From assembly GCA_036924085.1 (NCBI GenBank), contig JAVGWX010000005.1:82861666-82925665 (forward strand): a stretch of 64,000 nt of DNA, read 5' to 3'. Numbering within the stretch: position 1 is the first letter of the stretch; the number at the start of each line of letters is the position of its first letter. Both the position numbers and the translations under genes were made by a program. This DNA is from Ariolimax columbianus. Its lineage: Eukaryota; Mollusca; Gastropoda; Stylommatophora; Arionidae. Below the pieces are notes generated by a model that had not been told where the DNA came from, searched no databases, and worked only from the letters and a program-made list of their open reading frames with translations. Below are positions 1 through 11,214 of this stretch, in pieces.

Positions 1-355
1 CTCAATCAACTGAACAGGTTCTAACTCAGTTGTATTTTTTAGTCTTTTAGTCGAGGTAGAAATTGTTGCAGGAGTGACGCATTCCTTTATTCTAGTCACT
101 AGTTGACCAAAAAGACTTGGAGAGCCAGAGATGGGCTATTTCTGTCTTGAGATGTGATCTACAAGCTTGGTGCTATTTACTTGTGTTATGGCTCTGTACC
201 TTTGTTTGTGAGGAGGGCAGCTTAAGTTTAACAAGATCCGGAGTGGTTTGTGGTCACTGATCACATCTAAGCAATGTAGTACCTCCCCATTGGTGACTAA
301 TTGTCACCAACACATTTCAACAGCTGAGTTGGGCCGATAGAGGCATAAATATAAA
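1..355. other. Unassigned sequence, no gene seen
   Basis: No open frame or recognisable repeat was found. It probably continues an RTE-like remnant that becomes readable from about position 360, or is intron of the SLC7A4-like gene whose first coding exon lies to the right on the minus strand. Confidence 0.4.
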
Positions 356-359
356 TAGG

Positions 360-652
360 GAAAGGCTCACCCACCTACGCTTTGTAGATGACATTGTGCT
401 CATCAGCCACACCACCAAGGAAGCGGAAGAACAACACTCCCTGAACGAACTAGATGATGTTGGTAGAAGTGTCGGACTACAGACGAACAAAAAGAAAACG
501 CATTGTCTCCTAAGCCCTTACTGCCGCAAATTCGAGATCAAGTTGGGAAATGAACCTATCAAAGATGTCAGCTCCTACATATACTCAGGGCAAGAAATAA
601 ATGCCATCCACACCCTAGACCAAGAAATCTCAAGACGACGAGCTGCAGTCTA
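360..652 (+). mobile_element. RTE-like LINE remnant, reverse transcriptase part, left piece
   Basis: The plus frame reads LTHLRFVDDIVLISHTTKEA and then a segment like those that follow the catalytic box in RTE-type reverse transcriptases (a 'VGL..N.KKT' stretch). The usual F/YADD box is FVDD here. The reading stops where an S1 SINE has been inserted and resumes after 1026. This is a decayed, 5'-truncated copy with no intact protein. The RTE assignment rests on motif recognition only. Confidence 0.7.
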
Positions 653-662
653 GTCTAGCTTC

Positions 663-1015
663 TTCTTCTTCTTTGTTCGTTCTCAATCTCCTACTACCAA
701 ACCCTGAAAGGGTAAGTAGCACAATGTAGTCCAGAGAACGGAATGCGTTGTGTCGTAGTTTACAGCTTGGCTGCGATATTTGCACCTTTCGGTCCAACAC
801 ATCAGACTTCAAGCATTTTTTGAGTAACGGGTTAACATTCCCTCTTCGATTCCTTCTCCTTAGCCAGTCTGCCCTGCTGCAGCCTGTTATCCAGGATCAC
901 CGCGTGGAGGTGTAGAAGGGTCTTGGCAGCTATGCTTCGCTGGCCCTGACGCTAGCAGTCAGCTATGGGTCGCTGACCACTGCAGCTCATGCGCTGCTCA
1001 GCATCTTGATTCCTG
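663..1015 (-). mobile_element. S1 SINE-like element, long form, with TSD
   Basis: Read on the minus strand, the element starts near GGAATCAAGATGCTGAGC and ends in a GAA-repeat tail (plus-strand CTTCTTCTTCTT at 660-671). It is flanked by a perfect 10-bp target-site duplication, GTCTAGCTTC, at 653-662 and 1016-1025. It interrupts the RTE-like remnant, so it is the younger of the two. The same sequence of about 355 bp recurs at least a dozen times in the window. I see no convincing pol III A/B boxes, so calling it a SINE rests on its size, its tail and the TSD. Confidence 0.85.
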
Positions 1016-1025
1016 GTCTAGCTTC

Positions 1026-1505
1026 AATACTTCAAAATTATTAATACTTCAATACTGCAGCTGAAAAACACCATGTCAAGGGCGCACCTTTTCAATTCTG
1101 TGGTCATACCAGCCATGATCTACGGATGTGAAGTATGGAATCTACACAACGCGGATGCAGAGAAACTGAGTTACCCAGCGAGCGATGGAAAGACGCATCC
1201 TTGGGATCTCGATCAGAGATCAAATCCATAATACTGAAATAAGAGAACGCACTCTATTTCAAGACGTTATGGAGGCTGCTTTGCTTCATAAATACCACTG
1301 GGCTGGCCATGTGATGCGCATGACATAACAGATGGACACTCAGAACGACGTTTTGGTGGCCATATGATTATATACGACCACACGGCCGCGACATGTTCTG
1401 GTGAGACCTAGATCTAAAATGGTACGACACCGCGAAAGATCAATCTGCATACAGGACATTGTTGGCTACCCCACATACGGCACACCCGCCGGACTGAAGT
1501 CGAGG
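1026..1505 (+). mobile_element. RTE-like LINE remnant, right piece
   Basis: After the S1 insertion the RTE-like reading continues. The segments VVIPAMIYGCEVWNL and KYHWAGHVMRMT (after small frame shifts) match the C-terminal 'LYGCE.W' and 'GHV.RM' blocks of RTE/BovB-type polymerases. Several frameshifts and stops show that it is dead. Confidence 0.65.
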
Positions 1506-1509
1506 GTAT

Positions 1510-1511
1510 TG

Positions 1512-1575
<64 letters not shown>
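1510..1575. repeat. (TG)n/(TA)n microsatellite
   Basis: A short GT run passes into about 27 TA units. It directly follows the RTE-like remnant and may be a slippage product of the element's tail. Confidence 0.95.
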
Positions 1576-1577
<2 letters not shown>

Positions 1578-1804
1578 TCCAAAGGCATCAACTGTCTTCA
1601 GCTGTTTGTTCATTGTCCACGCTTGTCTGTTACGCCCTACAGTAAAGACGAGTATACATAATAGTCAATCACTGTGAATGACTTGCTTTGATGTCAATAT
1701 GTGACTCGTTTTGTTGAAATTATGAACCACAGTATAAGAAAAAGCTCTATATCATATGACAGAAGATAAATGACTAAGTTAGTTATTTACAACAAACATA
1801 TCAC

Positions 1805-2006
1805 CAGCAGTTTCTTTAGCCATGACTCCCAGCATGACATAGATGCCAACTCCGATTGTGTTGCCAACACCTAGCAATGTGAGCTGTGGCGTTGACAGGC
1901 ATCTTCTGAGTTCTGTTTTCATGCAATGCTCTCCAAAATCCTTTTGGTAGACCATCCGTTGCCTTAGGTGTCCCAGGCGGGATTGTAGTGTTGTCAAAGA
2001 CTTCAT
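1805..2006 (-). CDS. SLC7A4-like cationic amino acid transporter, first coding exon (partial gene)
   Basis: The minus frame from the ATG at 2004-2006 gives about 67 residues: a basic N-terminal leader and then KTELRRCLSTPQLTLLGVGN and TIGVGIYVMLGVMAKETAG. This is the start of the APC-superfamily transporter core in the CAT group; the glycine-rich first membrane helix (GVGNTIGVGIYV) lines the substrate path in this family. The 'LRRCLxTxxLTLLGVG' wording and the leader length are closest to SLC7A4 among the paralogues I know. A GT donor follows at 1804-1803 (phase 1), and an AG acceptor (TTAACAG) sits at 2017-2016, so a 5'UTR intron is likely. All later exons lie beyond the left edge. The subfamily is less certain than the family. 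Confidence 0.82.
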
Positions 2007-2148
2007 GTTGCAGATCTGTTAAGGGAGCAATGAGGGTTATATTTTCATGTCATCATAAAGAGAAAAGTAGATAGCAGCGGAGGCAGGAGCATCAAATTTC
2101 GATTTATAAAGAGAGTTTGTGAATAATTATGTGTGTACATCATTGTAA

Positions 2149-2188
2149 GAGAGAGAGAGAGAGAGATAGAGAAAGAGAGAGAGACAAG
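2149..2188. repeat. (GA)n microsatellite
   Basis: An imperfect GAGA run lies upstream of the SLC7A4-like exon with respect to its direction of transcription. No function can be read from it. Confidence 0.9.
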
Positions 2189-2449
2189 ACCGAAAGAGAG
2201 AAAGCCAGAGAATCCAAGACAGGGTTACTTCATAAAGTAGATTTGTTAAGAGAGATTGTGAATAAGTATATGTGTGTCTCAATCTCTAAATCCTGGTATT
2301 CAATCTCGCACATGTGTCTGATGCATGTAGAAAGGACCACAAAATATGTAAAGATAAACATTTTAAATTTCAAATGCAATTTGGGTGTTATCCAATTTCA
2401 TATGTGAAGTATTAATAAATAATTTCAGATACACACTAACACAGATGAC

Positions 2450-2760
2450 ATGACACAGTTCCACTGGCAGAAAGTGAACAAGAGTTACAGGAATTGGTTA
2501 TTCCAAGTAAAGAACAAACAAATAGTCAGGTATATAGATTGGACATGGACACTGAAATATCAAATTACGATAATTAGCAAAGTAGACTCAAAATCAACTC
2601 TACAGATAATAGACGTTCAAACACTGGAAGAGGTAAAGCGTTTCTCCTATCTTCAAAATATAATAACTGAAGATTGAAGTTGCACAATGGAAATCAAGAA
2701 AAGAATATGTTCATCAACATGAGCCATATATTGACATCCAAGCAAACTGAGAAATTAATA
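2450..2760 (+). mobile_element. Decayed LINE reverse transcriptase fragment
   Basis: The plus frame holds VQTLEEVKRFSYLQNIITED followed, after a stop, by CTMEIKKRIC. This is the block in RTE/jockey-like polymerases that reads roughly 'VKxFxYLGSxITxDG...EIxxRI'. The fragment is short and broken. It lies in the presumed 5' intron or upstream DNA of the SLC7A4-like gene. Confidence 0.6.
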
Positions 2761-2879
2761 AGAATGATCAGATGTTATGTATATTTGTTTTTACATAGCC
2801 ATTATCTCAACCAGGTGGTTATTTATGGTTTTCAATAGGTTCTCTTCTTAGTCACTCTTCTATCCCTGGGGGTTAGAGC

Positions 2880-4495
2880 TCCTTTTGTACATACATTCAC
2901 TTAAGTGTGCAGACAAACAGGTCCTTGGCCTGTTGTGCCTGTGCATGATGCAGTAGCCACCTTCTTTCTGACATCATGCAGGCCACTATTGGATAGAAAT
3001 GTCATTACTTTTGGAATTTTTGTCCAGACTGGGTCTTTAGTTTTTAACTGCCAATGGTTCTTTTACGCACAAAGAGTATACATGGTACCACAAGTTTATC
3101 ATCCATTTCCAATAAAACTAGGCGCCTGATCTCGTCTCCCTTTGAGACCAGGGCATGCTTGAAACGTGTGGGATTTAAACATGTACTGTTTCATTTGTTT
3201 GAGAGGCAATTCTTACCTCTCAGCTATTTCAACCTCCTCTTCCCCAATATGGTTTCCCTTCTTTCATTGCTGTTAACACCTGCATCACTGTCAGTATGGC
3301 AGTAGGTCCAACAAGTCCCTGAATATTTTATGCCTGTGTGATATCCACTTATGCTGCAGCTATCCCTTCTAAAGTCCAGAAGAAAGAAAATAAGAGTGAC
3401 ACAATAACCCCTCCTAGCTCTAAATTAACCCTGTCACCTCAACACTGCTGTAATTAACTGCATTCCCATTATACGGATCTATTCTTTTACTTAATCTTGC
3501 TGCCATGTAGGCTTCTCTCTCAATCACTGATCAGACAGCTTGTAACGCGCCATCATCTTGAGTATTACCATTAATTGATATTTTCAGCACATGCCTCTGC
3601 AGTGTTTCTATCGACTATCGTCATTCCATCATCATCAGTCTTGTTTTTATTTTAAGATAGTGATAGGTTCGTCACGGGCGGCTGGGTTTGTGCACATTTG
3701 TTCGCATACTTGCAAACCATTTAATTATATGCGCGCCCATACAAACCATGCATTATGTTGTTCGTATCCATTCATTCCACACTGTCTGCTCAATCATTTA
3801 AAAAGTTCCAGAATAAGAATAGAACAACGTTAGATCTACCTACCTGATTGAGATTGATGGATTGGATCGGATGATCAGATCAGCAGCTGAAGTTTTCTAA
3901 ATTCTTTTTTAAATATCCGACTATATCGATCTATCGGTTGCTTCAATGTGCAGAAATTCTGATCAGTATGTCAGTTATGCAGGGAGTGACCAAATTAATT
4001 TATAAAGGCGATCCATCACCGAAAATACTTTTAGATTCTCTGGTCTACCTTCGAGAACTTCAAGTCAATACTCCACGTCCCGTCTGATTATCTTTTATCG
4101 AAAACTGCTCCAACTGTCATTAAACTAAACTGCAGTAACCGGTGAGTTTAACATTTTTACACCATGTTATTCGTGCATCTTAAATAATACAAACGAGATT
4201 AATAATCAGGTGATGTTAAGTACAAGGACAAATGGTTTGTACGCGTTTGTTTCAGAAAGTTCGGGAACTTCTTTTATCTCGGCAGACTTACTTGGAACTT
4301 AGCTAGCCTTGCTCTCCTTCTAAATACTTTTTTTTATTGTTTTCAACGCAGTTCATAATGTACCCAGCTGCCTTCCACTTCTAGAAAGCAGGCATGGTAC
4401 CCATGGTAAGTAATTAGAGGGGTCATTGTATGTGGACCGCAGTTAATTTCTTCAGCTGGCTGAATTCATCATCCTTTCAAACTGGATTTCAGTTT
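2880..4495. other. No gene recognised
   Basis: No exon, RNA gene or well-defined repeat was recognised here. Part of 2905-3000 weakly resembles 44600-44720, so it is probably the edge of an old repeat. The stretch may hold the promoter and 5'UTR of the SLC7A4-like gene, but nothing in the sequence identifies them. Confidence 0.4.
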
Positions 4496-4497
4496 GA

Positions 4498-4705
4498 CTT
4501 GGCTTCGTTCGTTCTCAGTCTCACACTACCAAACCATGAAATGGGCTTAAGTAGCGGAATGTAGTTCAAAGAACGGAATGCGTTGTGTCGTAGTTTACAG
4601 CTTGACTGCGACATTTCGGTCCAACACATCTGACTTCAGCAATCATTTTTTTTTAGTACTGATGATGCACTGATCACGCTACTGGTCTACGGGCTTAACA
4701 TTCCA
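4498..4705 (-). mobile_element. S1 SINE-like element, partial
   Basis: The shared 3' module is present, with TTGGCTTCGTTCGTTCTCAG at its tail end; the tail is the GCCAA type, not GAA. The 5' half stops near 4705, and a short unrelated insert sits around 4660-4685. Confidence 0.75.
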
Positions 4706-4805
4706 CGAGTCTCTGTGAATGTCTTCCAGAACTTAGAAGCAAACCTTGATGTTGATCACGCTACTCGTGAAATTCAGAGGAATGCAAAAACACAATATGC
4801 AAGCA

Positions 4806-4882
4806 CATAAACAATCAGCTACATGACCATAAACAATCAGCTACATGACCATAAACAATCAGCTACATGACCATAAACAATC
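4806..4882. repeat. 22-bp tandem repeat, 3.5 units
   Basis: The unit is CATAAACAATC plus AGCTACATGAC, repeated with no change. It is too short to code for anything and its units are identical, so it is young. Confidence 0.9.
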
Positions 4883-5100
4883 ACAACAGTAAACAAGGGA
4901 AACTGTCATCGATCTTTAGTCAGCTCTCCCAATTCTGCCACTTTTATCTCCAGAATCTCTTTAATGTCCTGTATCTATCTTCTCTTCCGTATGCCTCGTA
5001 TGCCAGGTACCGTGCCTTCCAGTATCGTTTTTTTTTTCCTAGACCATTGTGGCGTTTGATGTGGCCAGAGTATTTTCTATTTTCAGCCCCTGTGGTGAGG

Positions 5101-5330
5101 GACGGCGTGGGGTAGTGGTTAAGTGACATGGCTCACAATTCGAGGATGCTGAGTTCGCTCCCAATCACAGCACCGGCCGTTACCCCGGGAAAGCAAATCC
5201 TTAGAAAATGCAGAGGAAGCAAAACCTTACATAAAATGCACTAGGCTGACAAGCGCAAAATAAAAACATAGTGCACGTACAACGCCTTTGTGAAATAGAG
5301 AAAGAGTGCGAACAAAAAACAAAAAAAAGC
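5101..5330 (+). mobile_element. S2 tRNA-type SINE
   Basis: A tRNA-like head has an A-box-like GGGGTAGTGGTTAAG and, about 40 bp on, a B-box-like GAGTTCGCTCCC. A body with ATAAAATGCA and AATAAAAACATAGTGCA follows, then an A-rich end. Five copies occur in the window. This copy is close to full length. Confidence 0.82.
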
Positions 5331-5598
5331 GCCTGTGGGGTTTCTGTTTTGTTTTTATTGTTCGCTATCCATTAAATTTTGAACAATTTCCAACAGTATT
5401 TTAGCTTAAACAATTCAATGTTTTTACTTGGAATGTTTGTGGTGTTCCATGTTTCGCTTCCGTACGTTGCTACTGGGACGATGCAAGTCCTTAAGATCTT
5501 TATTTTTGTAATTTGACAAATATTCTGAAATAAGTCTTTCATTTTAGTAAACCTCTACATTTACATTGCCAATCTTCTTACTTCTTTTTGACAATCCC
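5331..5598. other. No gene; AT-rich host sequence left of LINE-H copy 1
   Basis: No frame or repeat was recognised, other than the edge of the following insertion, whose TSD begins at 5599. Confidence 0.4.
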
Positions 5599-5611
5599 CA
5601 TTGTTGTTTAT

Positions 5612-8442
5612 CTTCTTCTTCTTCTTCTTACGCTGTCAGACGTCAACCTTTATTTTTTCGAAAAAAGCAGCGGTCATCCTGAGGCTGTCGACACTGCCAT
5701 AGAGCTTTCTAGTGTTGCCCCTGGTGATGGCCACATCTGCTCTCTCTGGTCATCGTATGTCGGGCAGTTTTGCAGCAAATGCTCAGCGGTCATTTTCCCG
5801 GTACCACACGAGCATTCGTCAGAGCCACCTATCTTCAATTTGTTGAATAGGTGGTACCTCAGTCTATTGTGGCCAGTGCGAAGTCTGAAGACCACGACCT
5901 GCTCTCTTCTGTTCAACTGGTAATAGGCATCGTTTTTTGTGTAGCCAGTGTGTTCTATTTCCCATTCTGTCATGTATCTAGCTCTAATAAGCCGTTTTGA
6001 CTCTTCGTATGTCATACTAGTATCTGGTTGTGGTAGTCTTGCGCCTTCTTTTGCCAGTCTGTCTGCCTCCTCGTTGCCTTGGATGTTACAGTGGGATGGA
6101 ACCCACTGTACCACTACTCTTTTTGGTGCAGATTGCTGGTCTAGTTGACAGAGCACTGCTCTTAAATCATTAAGTTCTGTATTTTTCTGGCTTTTTAGTG
6201 CTGTGACTACGGCCAGGGCATCTGTAAGCAGGACTATGTGGCTTTCATTCCTTTTACCTGTCACCATTTCTTCCACTGCCGCCCTCAGTGCCCCTGCCTC
6301 CGCTCTGAAATTGCTTGTGTATTTTCCGTTGCCAATGACAGTGTTATTTTTCTGCCATTTGGTAGGCTCAGAAATGCTCCTGCCCCTCCGTTCTGTGTTG
6401 TGTTTGTTACAGAACCGTCGGTGTATGCATGGGTCCAGTCCATGTTTGGGTAGTTTTTCGTTATGTACCTCAGGGTAGTATCTCTCCTTTCTTTTTCAGT
6501 GTGGCAGTTTTTTGTTTCCAATACCTGGTATATTTTCTACCACCTCTGGAAATATATGCTGCCTGCAGGTACGTTTTCGTACAGTAGGGATGGGCTTTGG
6601 TGTTGTTAATGCGTTCATGGGGTCTTCGTGCATCTTTGCTTTGGCTATTTCTGCAAAGTTTCTCCGCTTTAGTTTCTTTCCCATTTCCGAAATTGTTTAG
6701 TCTCTGGTGCATTGGATGGTCAGTCAGTCTTCTGAGTTTCTCTGCTTGCTGCTGGGCTCTGCAGTCTCTTCTATCGGTCATGGATTGCAGTTTTGTAATC
6801 TTTTCAAGTTCTACAATTGGTGTTGACTTCATGCCTCCTGTTATAACTCTCATGGTTTGGTTTTGGAGTTTGCTAATTTTATCGAAGTTCGCCTTTGCTG
6901 CCATTGTCCATGCCGCAATGCCATACTCGAGAACTGGTCTCACTCTTCCAGTGTACAGTTTCTTTAGTATACTTTCGTCTGCTCCCCAGCTTGTGCCAGC
7001 AAGTTTCCTCATGATTGCCATTCTTTCTCTGGCTCTCATTCGGTTTCTCTCGATTTGACTTTTCCATGTCATGCGCCGATCAAATGTGACTCCCAGGAAG
7101 TTTGGGTTGTCGTTTGGCTGCAGGTATTTGCCGTTAAGACTTAATTTGGTGTTTTGGGGTTTGTTTGATAGCGAGAATATCGTACATGATGTTTTTTCCT
7201 CGTTTATTTTGACCAGCCATGAGTTCGCCCACTCTTCCAGCGATGTTAGGGCCTGCTGCATCCGATTACTTGCTATGGTGAGATTCTTTTCAGAGGTCTA
7301 CATAGCCAGATCGTCTGAAAACATTGCTCAAGTGTCACCTTTTTGCTCATCTACCCTTGTACTTGAACTCTGGCTGTTCTGTTTTTGAGGTAGTGGCTGA
7401 TCCATTTGTACATTTTCCCACAAACTTCACTTCTTCGTAGCTTGACTTTAAGTCCCTCTTTCCAGACTTTGTCAAATGCCTTTTCTAGGTCCACCCAAAC
7501 CGCTACTGTGTGTTTTTGCTCCTGGTAGGCATCTTCTATTTCCTGGGCTATGAGGGTGACCTGATCCTCAGTGAATCTGTGCTGTCTAAAGCCTGCGTGC
7601 TGTGGAATTAGTATGTGTTTTTCTTCCAGATGCCACATCAGTCTGGCGTTTATCATACGTTCCATCAGTTTACCTACACAGCTCAGTAGGCTGATAGGCC
7701 TGTATCCATTTGGATCTGTTTTATATTGTCCTTTCTTTGGTACTGCGTCTTTCCATGCCTGGGGTACAATACCCCTTTTCCAGCTTTGGTTCAGGACTGA
7801 TAGTAATTTCCTCTTTGCTGTTTGGCCCAGCCCCATCAGCATTTCGTTTGTTATCCCGTCTTTTCCGGGAGATTTCCTTTTCTTTAACGTTCTTATGGCC
7901 TCTTCCATTTCATTCATTGTTAGTTTTGCCATCATATGCTCTTCTGGTGCCATATTGATGTTGTCGTGCCCCTTTTGCTCTTCACTAATGTCTGTATGCC
8001 TATCTGCAGGGACATTAATGTTGTTTGCTCTGGCATAATGTTCAACAAAGGCGTTTGCTGCTTTTTTTCCAGTGAGCATGTTGTCACCCTGCTTGATTGT
8101 AATTTGTTTGTTTGATGGAGTTTCGTCATTCATGGCTCTGACTAACTTCCATAGTTTGTTCCCTTCTTTGTCTAAATTGAGGCTTTCTGTTTTGTTTTTC
8201 CAGCTTTCTCTTGTTGTTTGGTTTAGAGTGTATTTCGACGTGGTGGCTTTGAGGGCGATATTTGTCTCCATAGATTGTTCTCTCTCTGCCATGTTCCTAG
8301 CATTTGTGACTTCGTCTTCCGCTTTCTGCAATTCATCATTCCAATAGGGCTTTAAATTTTTCCTTGCCCCTCTTGGGATGGTTTCAGTGGCAGCTTGCAT
8401 TATAGCTTTGCTTAGGCTTTCCACCATGGGCTCCATTTTGTT
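5612..8442 (-). mobile_element. LINE-H copy 1: RNase H-bearing non-LTR retrotransposon, 5'-truncated, with TSD
   Basis: Read on the minus strand, it holds a reverse transcriptase with GYRPISLLSCVGKLMERMIN and AVWVDLEKAFDKVW, a linker, then an RNase H domain (YTDGS about 6420, LTDALAVV about 6210, WVPSH and NEEADRLAKEGA about 6090). It ends in a cysteine knuckle, CSCGTG...EHLLQNCP (about 5760-5820). The 3' end is a GAA-repeat tail at 5611-5629. A 13-bp TSD, CATTGTTGTTTAT, lies at 5599-5611 and 8443-8455. The 5' half, including the endonuclease, is missing. The polymerase is dead: a 94-bp deletion compared with copy 2 removes the PQGG region, and a stop follows the SDDLAM segment. The RNase H domain places it among the I-superfamily clades; I cannot name the clade. 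Confidence 0.88.
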
Positions 8443-8499
8443 CATTGTTGTTTATTATTGAGACGAGATATACTCAAAGCATGAGACGTTCTTAACTTC

Positions 8500-8790
8500 T
8501 TGCGTCTCTATGACAATATTAGGTCTTTTTTTCTGCTTTATCAGTGGGCATTGTCTCTTGGTCTTTCTAATGTTTAAATTTATATTTTGTTTCTCCCTGT
8601 GTTGTTTAATCGGCAGATCATCTGTTCTAGTCCCAAAGCTTTCTTTGAAAGGATAACTATATCGTCTGCATATCTTAGTTCTGGTATTTCCATCCTGTCG
8701 TTTGTGAACGGATCGAACTTCTCATACTCTTTATCATTTTTGACGTTACTCATTATATTTTTCAGCTTAAATGTTGAAACAATAAGAGGT
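8500..8790 (-). mobile_element. Decayed LINE reverse transcriptase fragment with YADD box
   Basis: The minus strand reads MEIPELRYADDIVILSKKAL and continues GLEQMICRLN, the catalytic YADD box and its C-terminal flank in a non-LTR polymerase. The same 'PELRYADD' wording recurs on the minus strand near 33140-33180, so both are probably the same family. Confidence 0.75.
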
Positions 8791-9202
8791 GAGTATGCAT
8801 CCTAGTTTTACTCTCTTTAGCACCTCACTCCAGTCTGATATCTTGACACAGGTGTAAAGGAAAGATGCTTGACAGCTTTTTCGTTGGGCAAAGCAGAAAC
8901 CACGACTTTTGCAGCTTGTAGCATGTTCTTCAGCTATTCTGTGCGATTTTCCGGTTCATGTTATTAGTTGAACAATTTAAATTAGGCTGTCACTGCATGT
9001 TCATTGTTACAACCAGTTACTACAGAACTGCCCCGAATATGATATACAGAGAAAATCGCACTGGCAGAGAAACTTTATGGACATGTATGTGAACTACAAA
9101 AGACAGCGAAGTTTATACAAGAGACAACATTGCAGATATAGACAATATTTTAAAGCAAACGAAAGAAGAAGTTACAACCAGTTGCAGTATTTGTTACAAT
9201 TT

Positions 9203-9358
9203 TCCTTTTTCTTCTTCATTCTCAATCTCCCACCCCCGAACCTTGAGCAGGACTTTGCAAGTAGAAGGATGTAGTCTGGAGAATGAAATGCGTCGTGTCG
9301 CTAGTTTACAGTTTAATTTTTGCCCCGTTCAGTCCCACACATCCGTCTTCGGCCGTAC
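9203..9358 (-). mobile_element. S1 SINE-like element, short form
   Basis: Only the 155-bp shared 3' module is present: a CTTCTTC tail end, the CTCAATCTCCCACC block, GGACTTTGCAAGTAGAAGGA, and an outer end like CACATCCGTCTTCGGC. The end matches the short copies at 34069, 46179 and 33585, so the short form is a real class and not random truncation. Confidence 0.75.
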
Positions 9359-9479
9359 ACTTTTCCTGCTTTCCCTAAGCTCCCGCTCTTTACTTTTGAC
9401 AAAATCCAGACTGGATGAGTCATGTCCTTGCAATTTTGACAGTTTCCTGGCCTGATTGGACAATATGTCGAAACATAAT

Positions 9480-10690
9480 ATTAGCAGAAGCAGTTAATTA
9501 TTGTATGGGCCTGTATACATGATTCCAATCGACAGATATTCCTAGCAGTCGTGGTTTTTAAGATGATGGAAGAAACTTCATGTTGCATTGAACAGGAAGC
9601 ACTCCCATCATCATTATCAGTACATTTACGTTTCAAATTCAGCGAGCGATCGGCCATAATGTATTTTAGCTAAATTCAATGCTAGTTATTTATTTGATCT
9701 TTCTCAAGATCGTCTCAGCTCGGTCTTATCTAATTTAATGTTTTTAGCGATATATGACACTATCAATAATATCTCTGGCTCGAATTTCTCCTACCACGGG
9801 AAATTTGCATTTATCTTTCGGTTGGTTATGTTCACTCTGGTTCGCATCCTTTGATATTCGGCTCAGTGGTTGTGTTATCAGAATTCTACAATCACGGACG
9901 GTAGTCCTGCTGTGATAACTGGTCACCTGCTTTATCCTTTCAAGTTGCCACCTGGACGTCTGTTTAATCGACATTTATCTTCTTCTTCTGCGTCCATTCT
10001 CAATCTCCCAAAGCGTCCCAGTACTCTTCCGTTTTTGCTCTCTCGCTTCCAAATTCTCCAAGATTACAATGACGTCTTTTTTCTCTCACTACTACCTGTA
10101 TGATCTCTGTAAATCATTACATAACTTTTCTTTCTCTGTTGCTGTTGTTTTTATGTGTAAACCTGTATTATTGGAATTGTTAGGTGTTTACTTTATTCTT
10201 TGTCCCTGACGAAAACCTTTCGGTTGTATTGTGGGTCTCGGCTCTGTTCCTATGAGGTCTTTGAGACGGTACCTATATATGTATTTATTGAGGTGTTATT
10301 GTACTTCAAGGTGAACTTGAAAATAATGCATTCAATTAATATTGTGTCTACACCGGCATGGGCCAAGTTAATCATTGGTTAATTGAGGTTTTAAACAAAA
10401 AATCAGGGATCATCGACTTGTGATTTGAATACACCTTATCTCTTTCTCAATTTCACTATTTATCTTGCAGTGGTGCATTCTGTAGCAGTTTGAATCAAAT
10501 GGTGAGGTTGCTAGCCGCATGAGTAACCTGTCTTAGTTGTCATTTCCGACATGCTCGAAGATGCAGTAGTCCTACTCTTGTATCACCAGTACGGGGCCCT
10601 CAACAGAAGGAACCTTTAGTGAAACGTTCTAAATATATTCATCTTTCGATCAAGAGTTCCGTCTTTCTTTTTTGGTCAAGTACCAAGGTC
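9480..10690. other. No gene recognised
   Basis: This is AT-rich sequence with no readable exon. Around 9978-10010 a CTTCTTCTTCTGCG/CTCAATCTCCC stretch resembles the tail end of S1, but the match stops after about 35 bp. Confidence 0.4.
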
Positions 10691-10714
10691 ACAGCCAGCC
10701 CACATCTGCAAATT

Positions 10715-10880
10715 GGCGTGCTTTAGAGCTAGTGAAGGCAAGGCTACGAGGAAGGGTACTTTCGCCCGGAGGACCACAGCACACCTTTTTCAGCACGCCT
10801 GGAATGTGTGGAAAGCTACTGCAATATGCCACTTAAGGCCCTTTTAGGGCGCATAAAAGAGTAAGTAACATCACAGTGGT
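10715..10880 (+). repeat. R4 repeat, 3' fragment
   Basis: The stretch from GGAGGACCACAGCACACC through GAAAGCTACTGCAATATGCC and GGCGCATAAAAGAGTAAGTA matches the 3' half of the R4 family, best seen at 45420-45775. The (AAC)n tail is not preserved here. Confidence 0.65.
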
Positions 10881-11214
10881 AATTGTGTATGCCAAAGACA
10901 AGAATAGCACCATCATCCAACAGAGAGTATGTTGTAAAAGGTGACTGACTGTGACATGGCAAAACGCCGGCCATTGCTAGGTGGTTTGTTAAGAGCAGTA
11001 CAGATCGTGCCTAACCAGCTGCAGGTCTACTTAGCTCTAGCAATTGAGTCTATGATGGACTCACACATCGGTTAACTACCCCCAAGAAACTGGTTGTATA
11101 TAGAGACTCTTCTAAAAGAGCGTAATTACGATCTAATATATTTATGATGCAAACTTTTACCGGTATTCATAATCACAGTAGACAATCACATGGGTTATCT
11201 CTGCTGTCAAAACT

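Noticed and set aside
4130..4160. Possible plus-strand splice donor (ACCGGTGAGTTT) with an upstream first exon
   Set aside because: The motif is good, but there is no frame, partner exon or known gene on the plus strand here.
5093..5170. Possible tRNA gene
   Set aside because: A- and B-box-like words are there, but the cloverleaf arms are not, and the sequence continues into a repeat body found five times. It is a SINE head.
6512..7058. Plus-strand open frames over LINE-H copy 1, hydrophobic
   Set aside because: They are the complement of the minus-strand coding region and match no protein family.
9975..10060. Another S1 SINE copy
   Set aside because: Only about 35 bp (the tail and CTCAATCTCCC) match before similarity ends; too little to call.
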